Assembly (NCBI RefSeq): GCF_022014595.1
Contig: NZ_CP091740.1
Coordinates: 62,001-126,000, forward strand
Direction of reading: 5' to 3'
From: Solitalea lacus
Lineage (GTDB): Bacteria; Bacteroidota; Bacteroidia; Sphingobacteriales; Sphingobacteriaceae
DNA: 64,000 nucleotides
Part shown: piece by piece, positions 8,364 to 16,219 of the stretch
Numbering within the stretch: position 1 is the stretch's first letter
Layout of the letters: every line of letters begins with the position of its first letter
Program-made: the position numbers and the translations under genes
The notes under the pieces: generated by a model
The model's input: the letters and a program-made list of their open reading frames with translations, nothing else
What the model was told of the DNA's origin: nothing
Databases searched by the model: none

Positions 8364-8489
8364 ATGAAAAAACACTTTTTATCATACGTAACCGATATGA
8401 TAAACGCTTCGAAAGAAGTGGTTTTTTCTACGCTTATGAGCGTAGTTTTTGTTCACCCAACCCCGGTTGCATACTTCCCGCGACGCTGA
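8364..8489 (+). CDS. Candidate 41-codon leader peptide upstream of the arginine operon
   Basis: ATG at 8364 opens an ORF of 41 codons that starts MKKHFLSYVTDM and ends in two consecutive Arg codons (CGA CGC) directly before TGA. It lies 152 bp upstream of the first structural gene of the arginine operon and overlaps several RNA hairpins. Arg codons at the end of a short ORF before arginine biosynthesis genes would fit a ribosome-stalling sensor, but two Arg codons are few for a classical attenuator. No family is recognised. It could also be a chance ORF. Confidence 0.4.
   Translation: MKKHFLSYVTDMINASKEVVFSTLMSVVFVHPTPVAYFPRR
8428..8450 (+). terminator. Terminator-like hairpin inside the arginine leader
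   Basis: CTACGCT (8428-8434) and AGCGTAG (8439-8445) form a perfect 7-bp stem with a 4-base loop, followed by five T residues (8446-8450). A second small stem with a GAAA tetraloop (8405-8410 with 8415-8420) lies just upstream. The hairpin is inside the short leader ORF, so translating ribosomes would melt it. Confidence 0.55.
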
Positions 8490-8526
8490 TGCGTCCATTT
8501 TAATCTAGAACATCTACGCGATGTTC
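8482..8526 (+). promoter_or_regulatory. Paired downstream hairpins of the arginine leader
   Basis: GACGC (8482-8486) pairs with GCGTC (8491-8495) around the leader stop codon. GAACATC (8508-8514) pairs with GATGTTC (8520-8526), and its loop region holds CTACGC (8514-8519), complementary to GCGTAG (8440-8445) of the terminator-like stem. The rest of the gap 8075-8640 is AT-rich, with no other gene seen. Confidence 0.4.
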
Positions 8527-8640
8527 ATAACTCACCCAAATTTTTCTGAGCATTTAACATTAACTAAATACTAAAAGCTGATTATTGTATTCGCTTCATT
8601 TGATTTAGTTGTTTTTTGTAATCATTTCATTTTAGAAGAA

Positions 8641-9318
8641 GTGGAACTTTCTGATTTCGATATTATTGTTGCCTCAGCGCAACACGTTTCATATGCCGAG
8701 CAAATTGTTGAGGAGATGGCCGAATCGGCTAAAGCCAGAGGAACTGGTATTGCCAAGCGTTCTCCAAATTACGTTGCCGATAAGATGTGCGAAGGCAAAT
8801 CTGTAATTGCCTTACACAAAGATGGAACTTGGGCCGGTTTCTGCTACATTGAAACTTGGAGCCATGGCCAGTTTGTGGCTAACTCGGGTTTGATCGTAAA
8901 CCCTATTTTTAGAAAAGTGGGCCTGGCAAAGGCTATTAAGTACAAAATATTTGAACTTTCTCGCCAAAAATACCCGGATGCTAAAATTTTCGGATTAACA
9001 ACAGGATTGGCCGTTATGAAAATTAATTCGGAACTAGGGTATGAACCGGTAACTTATTCCGAGCTCACCACCGACGAAGAGTTTTGGAAGGGTTGTCAAA
9101 GCTGTATAAATCATGATATTTTAATGAGCAAAGGCCGTAAAAACTGCCTATGCACGGCTATGTTGTATGATCCGACAGAGAAAACTAAAGAAGAGAAACC
9201 CGAAGAACCTACAGAGCATCTTGAAAAAGTAACGCATAAAGCCAAACTTTTTGAGCGCATTGAGCGCAAATTAGGCTCATTCAAGCTTTTTCAAGCCTTC
9301 TTTTTAAATCGATTTTAA
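8641..9318 (+). CDS. GNAT acyltransferase, candidate glutamate N-acyltransferase of the arginine pathway
   Basis: A 225-residue GNAT protein with a GTG start. Visible features are RGTGIAKRSPNYVADKMCEGK near residue 36, the core WAGFCYIETWSHGQFVANSGLIV, the acyl-CoA loop region FRKVGLAKAIKYKIF near residue 97, GLTTGLAVMKINSELGY, and a Cys-rich C-terminal part GCQSCINHD...CLCTAMLYDP. Close homologues stand directly before argG in Bacteroides-type arginine clusters, so it is the best candidate for the first step (acylation of glutamate), where this operon has no classical ArgA or ArgJ. The substrate is inferred from context. The C-terminal Lys/Glu-rich tail after residue 180 is additional. Confidence 0.78.
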   Translation: MELSDFDIIVASAQHVSYAEQIVEEMAESAKARGTGIAKRSPNYVADKMCEGKSVIALHKDGTWAGFCYIETWSHGQFVANSGLIVNPIFRKVGLAKAIKYKIFELSRQKYPDAKIFGLTTGLAVMKINSELGYEPVTYSELTTDEEFWKGCQSCINHDILMSKGRKNCLCTAMLYDPTEKTKEEKPEEPTEHLEKVTHKAKLFERIERKLGSFKLFQAFFLNRF

Positions 9319-9435
9319 TACACTCAGTTGCTGAGCAATTATAATGAACACTATTAGTAACATACAAAGGGTAAAAGGTCACGGAAAATGTCTTCCTGAT
9401 CACTAACACCTGTAATTTTATATTCTAAAGCAAAA

Positions 9436-10623
9436 ATGAAAAAAGTAGTTTTGGCATTCAGCGGCGGCTTAGATACCTCATATTGCGCCGTGTACCTTTC
9501 AAAGGTAAAAAACATGGAAGTGCATGCCGTTACGGTTGATACCGGCGGTTTCAGTAAAGAAGAATTAGTTCAAATCGAGCAACGAGCCCTCGCCCTGGGC
9601 GCCAAAAGTTACCGATGCATTAACGAAATAGACAACTATTACGAAAGTTGCATCAAATACCTCATCTTCGGCAATATTCTTAAAAACAATACTTACCCAT
9701 TATCTGTCAGCGCTGAGCGTATTGCCCAGGCTATGGCCATAGCCAGCTATGCAAAAGAAATTGGAGCTGATGCAATTGCACATGGTTCTACCGGCGCAGG
9801 TAATGACCAGGTACGTTTTGACATGGTATTTCAAATCATGACTCCGGAGGTGGAAATTATTACCCCTATCCGTGACATGAAACTCTCACGAGAGGCAGAA
9901 ATCGAATTCCTTGCTGGACACGGAATTGTGTACAGCGCTGAAAAGGCAAAATACTCTATCAATAAAGGTATTTGGGGAACTTCTGTAGGTGGTGCCGAAA
10001 CATTGACCTCACATGGCTTCTTACCTGAAAGTGCATGGCCAACTCAAGTAACCAAGTCAGAACCTGAAAATATTACACTTCATTTCGAACAGGGTGAATT
10101 AAAAGGCATTAATGAAGATAAATTTGAGAAACCTTCTGATGCTATTTTAGCATTAACTGCCATTGCTGCTCCGTTTGGAATTGGTCGCGATATTCACGTA
10201 GGTGATACCATTATTGGCATCAAAGGCCGTGTGGGATTTGAAGCCCCGGCTCCCCTGATCATCATAAAAGCCCACCATACACTCGAAAAACATGTGCTTA
10301 CAAAATGGCAACTATACTGGAAAGACCAATTGGCGATGTTCTATGGCAACTGGCTACACGAAGGACAATTGCTTGATCCAACTATGCGTGACATAGAAGC
10401 CTTTTTACAAAGCACTCAAAAATTTGTCAGCGGAAAGGTGTTTGTTTCATTAAAACCTTACCAGTTCATGGTTACCGGAATTGAATCTGACCATGATTTG
10501 ATGAGCGCCAAATTTGGCAGCTATGGTGAAATGAACAACGCCTGGACTGGTGAAGACGTAAAAGGCTTTACCAAAATATTTGGCAACCAGGTAAGTATTT
10601 ATCATAAAGTGAATAACTTATAA
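9436..10623 (+). CDS. argG: Argininosuccinate synthase
   Basis: A 395-residue cytoplasmic ligase that joins citrulline and aspartate using ATP to give argininosuccinate. The N-terminal PP-loop FSGGLDTSYC (8-17) binds ATP, and AHGSTGAGNDQVRFD near residue 115 is the citrulline/aspartate site. YSINKGIWGTSVGGAETLT near 175 matches the shorter Bacteroidota form of the family. Length is normal. It follows the acyltransferase gene by 117 bp and precedes argC by 87 bp. Confidence 0.97.
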   Translation: MKKVVLAFSGGLDTSYCAVYLSKVKNMEVHAVTVDTGGFSKEELVQIEQRALALGAKSYRCINEIDNYYESCIKYLIFGNILKNNTYPLSVSAERIAQAMAIASYAKEIGADAIAHGSTGAGNDQVRFDMVFQIMTPEVEIITPIRDMKLSREAEIEFLAGHGIVYSAEKAKYSINKGIWGTSVGGAETLTSHGFLPESAWPTQVTKSEPENITLHFEQGELKGINEDKFEKPSDAILALTAIAAPFGIGRDIHVGDTIIGIKGRVGFEAPAPLIIIKAHHTLEKHVLTKWQLYWKDQLAMFYGNWLHEGQLLDPTMRDIEAFLQSTQKFVSGKVFVSLKPYQFMVTGIESDHDLMSAKFGSYGEMNNAWTGEDVKGFTKIFGNQVSIYHKVNNL

Positions 10624-10633
10624 GATATATGGC

Positions 10634-10686
10634 TTGAGATTTGAAAAATTCAGTCAGCTTAGGTTTATCGGCTTTTCAAATCTCAA
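10634..10686 (+). repeat. Intergenic inverted repeat between argG and argC
   Basis: TTGAGATTTGAAAA (10634-10647) and its perfect reverse complement (10673-10686) are separated by 25 bases in the 87-bp argG-argC gap. The same core (AGATTTGAA / TTCAAATCT) recurs before argH and in part before argF'. It may act as an RNA stem that stabilises or attenuates the message, or be a dispersed genomic repeat. Confidence 0.75.
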
Positions 10687-10710
10687 CCTTCATCTAAAAT
10701 CTAATTTTCA

Positions 10711-11718
10711 ATGTCTCAAATTTCAATTAAGGCAGGCATTATCGGCGGTGCGGGTTATACCGGAGGCGAGTTATTGCGCATCCTTATCAATCACCCCAAC
10801 GTTGATATTGTCTTTGTACATAGCAACAGTAACGCCGGCAACCTTATTTCAGATGTTCACACTGATTTATTAGGCGATACTGATTTAAAATTTGCATCTG
10901 AAACATCTCAGAATATTGATGTTTTATTTTTATGTGTTGGACATGGTGATGCTAAAAAATTCCTTGCAACTAACCTGTTCAATCCAAAAATTAAAATCAT
11001 TGATCTTAGTCAAGACTTCAGGTTACAGAAAGATAACGGGCACGTTTTAAGCGCAGAAGAAGGGCCCAGAACCTTTATTTATGGGTTACCAGAACTTCAA
11101 AGGGAAGAAATTAAACAAGCTCAAAACATTGCTAATCCAGGCTGTTTTGCCACCTGTATTCAACTGGCATTATTACCATTGGCAAAAAAAGGAATATTGA
11201 ACAGCGATGTTCATATTTCGGCAACAACGGGCTCTACCGGTGCTGGGCAATCATTAAGCCAAACGTCTCATTTTTCGTGGAGAAACAATAATCTTTCGGT
11301 TTATAAAGCCTTTGGTCATCAACATTTAAAAGAAATTACTCAAAGTGTAAAGCAGCTGCATAATGGCTTCAAAAAGGATATCAATTTCATTCCTTACCGA
11401 GGTGACTTTGCCAGAGGCATTATGGTTTCGGCATACACAGAGTTTGATGGTACTCAGGAAGAAGCTGAAAAACTGTACAAAGATTTCTACTCTTCTCATC
11501 CGTTTACACATGTTTCAGATAAAAATATCGATTTGAAACAAGTGGTTAACACGAACAAGTGTCTTGTTCATGTAGAAAAACACGGCAATAAGTTAATGGT
11601 ACTCAGCATCATTGATAACTTGCTAAAAGGGGCTTCAGGCCAGGCTGTTCAGAACATGAACTTAATGTTTGGTCTTGATGAAAAAGCGGGACTAAATTTG
11701 AAACCAGTTGGATTTTAA
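10711..11718 (+). CDS. argC: N-acylglutamyl-phosphate reductase
   Basis: A 335-residue NADPH-dependent reductase that converts N-acylglutamyl phosphate to N-acylglutamate semialdehyde. The nucleotide-binding loop GGAGYTGGELLRIL is at residues 12-25, and the catalytic Cys lies in NPGCFAT near residue 146. SATTGSTGAGQSLS near 170 and the His of GHQHLKEI near 207 are also conserved. It overlaps nothing if argD starts at 11759. Whether the acyl group is acetyl or succinyl is set by the pathway; see argF'. Confidence 0.96.
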   Translation: MSQISIKAGIIGGAGYTGGELLRILINHPNVDIVFVHSNSNAGNLISDVHTDLLGDTDLKFASETSQNIDVLFLCVGHGDAKKFLATNLFNPKIKIIDLSQDFRLQKDNGHVLSAEEGPRTFIYGLPELQREEIKQAQNIANPGCFATCIQLALLPLAKKGILNSDVHISATTGSTGAGQSLSQTSHFSWRNNNLSVYKAFGHQHLKEITQSVKQLHNGFKKDINFIPYRGDFARGIMVSAYTEFDGTQEEAEKLYKDFYSSHPFTHVSDKNIDLKQVVNTNKCLVHVEKHGNKLMVLSIIDNLLKGASGQAVQNMNLMFGLDEKAGLNLKPVGF

Positions 11719-11758
11719 CCTCGATGAGCGTTTGCCTCATCCCAAAAAATCTTTTAAA

Positions 11759-12901
11759 ATGAAATTATTTGATGTATATCCATTATTCCCTTTCGAATTG
11801 GTAAAAGCAGAAGGTGCTTACGTTTGGGATGAAAATGACAATAAATATTTAGATCTATATGGCGGTCATGCGGTAATTTCTATCGGTCACTCGCATCCGC
11901 ATTATGTACAACTGATTACTGAGCAGTTAAATAAAATCGGTTTTTATTCTAACTCAGTGCAAATTCCCATTCAGAAAGAGCTTGCTCAAAAATTAGGGGC
12001 GCTTACCGGTGGTTATGATGATTACAGCCTGTTTTTATGTAATTCGGGTGCCGAGGCCAATGAGAACGCACTAAAACTGGCTTCTTTCCATACTGGAAGA
12101 AAAAAGATTGTGGCATTCAGTAAATCATTCCATGGCCGTACTTCGGCTGTTGTTGCTGCAACAGATGACAAATCAATTATCGCTCCTGTAAATGAGACAA
12201 GCAATATCATCTTCGTTCCATTTAATGATGAGGATGCATTAGAAGCAGTAATGAACAATGAAATTGCCGGTGTAATTGTTGAAGGCTTGCAAGGAGTTGG
12301 AGGAGTACAAGTTCCAACTGATTCATTCTTGAAAAAAATCCGTTCACTTTGCGACAAATTTGGCGCGTTAATGATTTTAGATGAGATTCAGTCGGGGTAC
12401 GGACGTTCTGGCAAATTCTTTGCCCATCAGCATTCTGGGGTAAAAGCCGATATTATTTCCATGGCAAAGGGTATGGGAAATGGATTTCCTATTGGCGGGA
12501 TTATCATCGCTCCACATATTGAGGCTAAGCACGGTATGCTGGGTACTACTTTTGGAGGCAACCATTTAGCTTGTGCAGCAGCCATTGCAGTTTGCGATAT
12601 CATCAAACAAGAAAACCTGCAACAAAATGCTGCCGAAATTGGTGCATACTTAATAGAGGCTCTAAACAAATTTGAAGGAGTGAAAGATGTGCGTGGTTAC
12701 GGTTTAATGATTGGCTTGGAGTTGGACAATTACGCCGACGTTCGTAAGAAACTAATGACTGACCATAAAATTTTAACAGGCGTTTCTGGTAAACAAAACA
12801 CTATCCGTTTGCTACCTCCATTGAATATTACCAAAGCTCAAGCGGATGACTTCCTGAAAGCTTTTACTCAGGTAATGAATTCTTTGGCAGTTGCTCAATA
12901 G
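11759..12901 (+). CDS. argD: N-acylornithine aminotransferase
   Basis: A class-III PLP aminotransferase of 380 residues that converts N-acylglutamate semialdehyde to N-acylornithine. The PLP lysine lies in ISMAKGMGNGFPIGG, and LDEIQSGYGRSG supplies the Asp that contacts the pyridine nitrogen. GGHAVISIGHSHPHYV and NSGAEANENALKLA are also family signatures. An upstream in-frame ATG at 11708 would add 17 residues and overlap argC; the ATG at 11759 (MKLFDVYPLFPFE) matches the family start better. Confidence 0.95.
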   Translation: MKLFDVYPLFPFELVKAEGAYVWDENDNKYLDLYGGHAVISIGHSHPHYVQLITEQLNKIGFYSNSVQIPIQKELAQKLGALTGGYDDYSLFLCNSGAEANENALKLASFHTGRKKIVAFSKSFHGRTSAVVAATDDKSIIAPVNETSNIIFVPFNDEDALEAVMNNEIAGVIVEGLQGVGGVQVPTDSFLKKIRSLCDKFGALMILDEIQSGYGRSGKFFAHQHSGVKADIISMAKGMGNGFPIGGIIIAPHIEAKHGMLGTTFGGNHLACAAAIAVCDIIKQENLQQNAAEIGAYLIEALNKFEGVKDVRGYGLMIGLELDNYADVRKKLMTDHKILTGVSGKQNTIRLLPPLNITKAQADDFLKAFTQVMNSLAVAQ

Positions 12902-12979
12902 TTTTAACAAGGCAAAAGAAATAATTAATATTTTGAAAAAGCGCAAAAAGCACTAAATAAACGGACTTAGAGGCGCATA

Positions 12980-12994
12980 TCTCAAATCTCAAAA
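12980..12994 (+). repeat. Partial copy of the intergenic repeat before argF'
   Basis: TCTCAAATCTCAAAA ends directly before the argF' ATG and resembles one arm of the argG-argC inverted repeat. No second arm is seen here. Confidence 0.45.
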
Positions 12995-13960
12995 ATGAAA
13001 CACTTCACATCAATCCACGATGTTCCTAATTTGGACGCTTTGGTTAACGAAGCGCTGAAAATCAAAAAGGACCCCTTAGGCTTTGTTGATATTGGTGGTC
13101 AGAAAACACTAGGACTTGTTTTCTTGAATCCTAGTTTACGTACCCGTATGAGTACCCAAAAAGCAGCCATGAACCTGGGAATGAACACCATGGTAATTAA
13201 CATGGATAAGGAAGGTTGGCGTCTTGAAATGAATGATGATGTCATTATGGACGGGCAAACCGTTGAACATATAAAAGAAGCAGCTGCCGTTCTAGGCCAA
13301 TATTGTGACATTTTAGGGTTACGTTGTTTCCCTAACCTGAAAGATAAACATGAGGATTATAGTGAAGAGGTCTTGAATAAGTTTATCAAATACAGTGGAG
13401 TGCCTGTTGTTTCGTTAGAAAGTGCTACTCGTCATCCTTTGCAAAGTTTTGCCGACATTATTACTATTAAAGAGCATGCGACCAAGCCTAAACCTAAAGT
13501 GGTTTTAACCTGGGCTCCGCATATAAAACCATTGCCTCAAGCAGTTTCCAATTCATTTTCAGAGTGGATGGTTAAAGCTCAGGAAATGGATATGGTTGAT
13601 TTCGTAATTACACATCCTGAAGATTATGAATTAGCCGAAGAGTTCACCCTGGGCGCAACAATAACTACAAACCAAAACGAAGCATTAAGTGGGGCTGATT
13701 TCGTTTATGTAAAAAACTGGTCTAGCTATAATCAATATGGCGAAATACTAACCGATGGGAATGGATGGATGATGGATAACGCAAAACTTAAGTTAACTGA
13801 TAACGCTAAAGTGATGCATTGCTTACCGGTTCGCCGAGGTTTAGAATTAGGTAATGATATTTTGGACGGACAAAACTCACTGGTCGTCCATGAAGCGGCA
13901 AACCGGGTTTATTCTGCTCAAACCGTATTAAAAAAATTGATCGAAGGTAATAAACTATAA
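12995..13960 (+). CDS. argF': N-acylornithine carbamoyltransferase, predicted N-succinylornithine type
   Basis: A 321-residue transcarbamylase that carbamoylates an N-acylornithine instead of free ornithine. The carbamoyl-phosphate loop is NPSLRTRMST (45-54), and MHCLPVRRG near residue 272 is the C-terminal signature. The residue that separates acetylornithine enzymes (Glu92 in Xanthomonas) from succinylornithine enzymes (Pro90 in Bacteroides fragilis) is Val90 here, in DGQTVEHI. Published swaps of that Glu to Val, Ser, Ala or Pro produced succinylornithine activity, so the succinyl route is predicted. The gene sits between argD and argB. Confidence 0.93.
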   Translation: MKHFTSIHDVPNLDALVNEALKIKKDPLGFVDIGGQKTLGLVFLNPSLRTRMSTQKAAMNLGMNTMVINMDKEGWRLEMNDDVIMDGQTVEHIKEAAAVLGQYCDILGLRCFPNLKDKHEDYSEEVLNKFIKYSGVPVVSLESATRHPLQSFADIITIKEHATKPKPKVVLTWAPHIKPLPQAVSNSFSEWMVKAQEMDMVDFVITHPEDYELAEEFTLGATITTNQNEALSGADFVYVKNWSSYNQYGEILTDGNGWMMDNAKLKLTDNAKVMHCLPVRRGLELGNDILDGQNSLVVHEAANRVYSAQTVLKKLIEGNKL

Positions 13961-14031
13961 AAAAGAGTAGTAATAAGTGAAGAATGAGCAAATATAAATC
14001 CGCATTTTACACTTTTATGAACTAATCACAT

Positions 14032-14817
14032 ATGCAGCAAACTGTTAACATCATAAAAGTAGGCGGAAACATCATTGATAACGAAACGAAATTAACTTCT
14101 TTTCTAAATGACTTTGCACACCTTAAAGGTTTAAAAGTATTGATCCACGGTGGTGGAAAGGTTGCTACAGAAATAAGTAAGGGCTTAGGCGTTGAGGCTA
14201 AAATGGTTGACGGCCGCAGAATTACCGATAGTGAAACGCTGAAAATCGTAACCATGGTATATGCAGGTTTGATTAATAAGAACCTAGTTGCCAAGCTTCA
14301 GTCAAAGGGTTGCAATGCCATAGGTTTAACAGGAGCTGATGCTAATATTATTCCTGCTCATAAGCGTCCGGTTAAGGAAATTGATTATGGGTTTGTGGGA
14401 GATGTTGAAGAAGACAAAATGGACGGCCAAGTACTTTCAATATTGTTAGAAAGTGGCCTTGCCCCTATTTTGGCTCCTTTAACCCACGATCAGCAAGGTA
14501 ATATATTAAATACCAATGCCGATACTATTGCCTCAACTGTAGCAGTTTCACTGGCCAAAAACTTTAATGTAAACCTTATTTATTGTTTTGAGAAAGAGGG
14601 GGTGTTAGATGCTGAGGAAAAAGTAATTCCTCAGATATCAAAGCCTTATTTTGAAGAACTGAAAGAAAAAGGAGTTGTTGTTGCCGGGATGATTCCAAAA
14701 TTAGATAACGCCTTTGCTGCAATTAATAAAGGTGTAAAATCTGTATACATTATGCACGCCGATGGCCTGCCAAAACTCATTAACGAGTCAGAAAATACGG
14801 GGACTCAAATATCATAA
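14032..14817 (+). CDS. argB: N-acylglutamate kinase
   Basis: A 261-residue amino-acid kinase that phosphorylates N-acylglutamate. IIKVGGNIID (7-16) is the phosphate-binding Lys-Gly-Gly loop and LIHGGGKVATE (38-48) the second glycine loop. GLTGADANII near 98 and NTNADTIAST near 162 complete the substrate and ATP sites. It lacks the N-terminal helix of arginine-inhibited hexameric kinases, so feedback inhibition is less likely (inference). The IS605 remnant lies directly downstream. Confidence 0.95.
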   Translation: MQQTVNIIKVGGNIIDNETKLTSFLNDFAHLKGLKVLIHGGGKVATEISKGLGVEAKMVDGRRITDSETLKIVTMVYAGLINKNLVAKLQSKGCNAIGLTGADANIIPAHKRPVKEIDYGFVGDVEEDKMDGQVLSILLESGLAPILAPLTHDQQGNILNTNADTIASTVAVSLAKNFNVNLIYCFEKEGVLDAEEKVIPQISKPYFEELKEKGVVVAGMIPKLDNAFAAINKGVKSVYIMHADGLPKLINESENTGTQIS

Positions 14818-14878
14818 TAAACTTGGCGCCACCAACGCTAAACCATTATGAAGAAATATTTATAAAAGGAGCGTAAAA

Positions 14879-15282
14879 CCCATCAGTCTTTAGCCGATGG
14901 GAGGGATGTAAGGGACAAACGCTAACCTTGTGAAAGGATGTACTGACGAACTGTTTCAGGAGAAGCCTTTAGAATATAAAGCAAGCTGGAATGATAAACG
15001 AATAGTTAAAATCAATCGCTTCTATCCATCGTCAAAGACTTGCAACGAATGTGGATATATCCATCAGGACTTAACTCTTTCTGAAAGAATATGGACTTGT
15101 CCAAATGGGCATACTTTAGACAGGGACATAAATGCAAGTAAAAATATCCTTGAAGAAGGATTAAGAATAATCGGGGCGGAACTCTCCGATAACACGGGCA
15201 GAGCCTTAAATAAGACTTCTGAAAAGAAGCACAAGGCGTTGAAGTCCGAAGCCCATTTGTCTTTAGCAAATGGGTAGTTCAC
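14879..15282 (+). mobile_element. Internally deleted IS200/IS605-family remnant
   Basis: About 404 bp between argB and proC are bounded by two 23-base imperfect palindromes of the same design, CCCAT-N2-GTCTTTAGC-N2-ATGGG, at 14879-14901 and 15252-15274. The right one is followed by TAGTTCAC, typical of the right end of IS605/IS1341-type elements. Between them lies only the 3' third of a tnpB gene. No tnpA is present. The exact outer edges are uncertain; the left edge could lie up to ~50 bp further out. Confidence 0.8.
14930..15277 (+). pseudogene. tnpB: Truncated TnpB (IS605 OrfB) C-terminal fragment
   Basis: A 115-codon fragment (GTG start by default) matching the C-terminus of TnpB nucleases. 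Seen are LEYKASWNDKRIVKINRFYP, the zinc-ribbon cysteines SSKTCNECG and the degenerate second half WTCPNGH, and the RuvC-III block LDRDINASKNILEEGL with its Asp. The RuvC-I and RuvC-II parts (about two thirds of the usual ~370-400 residues) are missing, so it cannot be an active nuclease. The 3' end overlaps the right-end hairpin region where omega RNA is encoded in this family. Confidence 0.88.
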
Positions 15283-15303
15283 AGCTTCATACACTTTATC
15301 ATT

Positions 15304-16122
15304 ATGTCAACTAAAAACCTCAACATTGCCATTTTAGGCGGTGGAAACATTGGATTGGCCTTAGCCAAAGGACTGATAAAATCAGGCACTTATCAACCTG
15401 AGCAAATTACCATTACCCGCCGTAATTTAGGTGCATTACAACCTTTTTCCATTCAGGGTTTCAAAATCACCAATAACAATAACGAAGCGATAAAAAACGC
15501 CGATATAGTTGTATTAGGAGTTCTGCCCCAGCAACTAAATGGATTACTGGCCGAAGTCAAGGGATCTGTAAATGAATCACAGCTGATTATTTCGTTAGTA
15601 ACCGGTGTTTCCATTCAGGACATTAAAGATAATTTAGGGAAAGCGCCGGCAGTAGTTCGTGCAATGCCCAATACGGCAATATCGGTTGGCGAATCAATGA
15701 CCTGTATTGCATTTGATGGTGTTAGCATTGAACGTAAGGACCTAGTGAACAATATTTTCAACACAGTTGGTATCACCCAAGAAATCAAAGAAGAGTTAAT
15801 GACCTCTGCTACAGCTTTATGCGCATGCGGCATAGCTTTCTTTTTACGTTCTATTCGTGCTGCTATGCAAGGCGGGGTTGAAATAGGTTTTCATTCAGAA
15901 GAAGCTTTAAACATGGCGGTGCAAACGGCTAAAGGAGCTGCTGCATTGCTAGCTCGTGAAGGCGCTCACCCTGAACATGAAATTGATAAAGTAACCTCTC
16001 CACGTGGTTGTACCATCGCCGGATTAAATGAAATGGAGCATCAAGGCTTTAGTTCAGCATTAATAAAAGGTATTTGTACTTCTGCTATAAAAGCCGGTGG
16101 ATTGTATTCGAAGGATTCTTAG
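15304..16122 (+). CDS. proC: Pyrroline-5-carboxylate reductase
   Basis: A 272-residue NAD(P)H-dependent reductase making proline from pyrroline-5-carboxylate. The Rossmann loop is ILGGGNIGLALAKGL (10-24), and VVRAMPNTAISVGES near 117 and the C-terminal VTSPRGCTIAGLNEMEHQGF are family signatures. ProC is often part of the arginine cluster in this phylum, which links proline and arginine synthesis. It lies just after the IS605 remnant, so its expression may depend on transcription through that insertion. Confidence 0.94.
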   Translation: MSTKNLNIAILGGGNIGLALAKGLIKSGTYQPEQITITRRNLGALQPFSIQGFKITNNNNEAIKNADIVVLGVLPQQLNGLLAEVKGSVNESQLIISLVTGVSIQDIKDNLGKAPAVVRAMPNTAISVGESMTCIAFDGVSIERKDLVNNIFNTVGITQEIKEELMTSATALCACGIAFFLRSIRAAMQGGVEIGFHSEEALNMAVQTAKGAAALLAREGAHPEHEIDKVTSPRGCTIAGLNEMEHQGFSSALIKGICTSAIKAGGLYSKDS

Positions 16123-16219
16123 TTTTGCAATCGCCTTTGCGGGCAACAATTAACCGTTTAAAGAATCTATTCGAAGCTTAGCATTCTTCGACATGAAGAA
16201 AGCTGTAAAGAATTAAAGA

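Noticed and set aside
10634-10873. A 79-codon plus-strand ORF across the argG-argC gap
   Set aside because: It runs through the intergenic inverted repeat and into argC in another frame, with no start context or protein-like composition.
11708-11758. An argD start at 11708 overlapping argC
   Set aside because: The added 17 residues do not resemble the family start, and the ATG at 11759 begins with the usual MKLFDVYPLFPFE region.
14930-15277. A functional TnpB nuclease gene
   Set aside because: Only the zinc ribbon and RuvC-III part remain; the first two catalytic acidic residues and the N-terminal two thirds are gone.
15012-15294. Minus-strand ORFs opposite the tnpB remnant
   Set aside because: They lie wholly opposite the recognisable TnpB coding sequence and show no family features.
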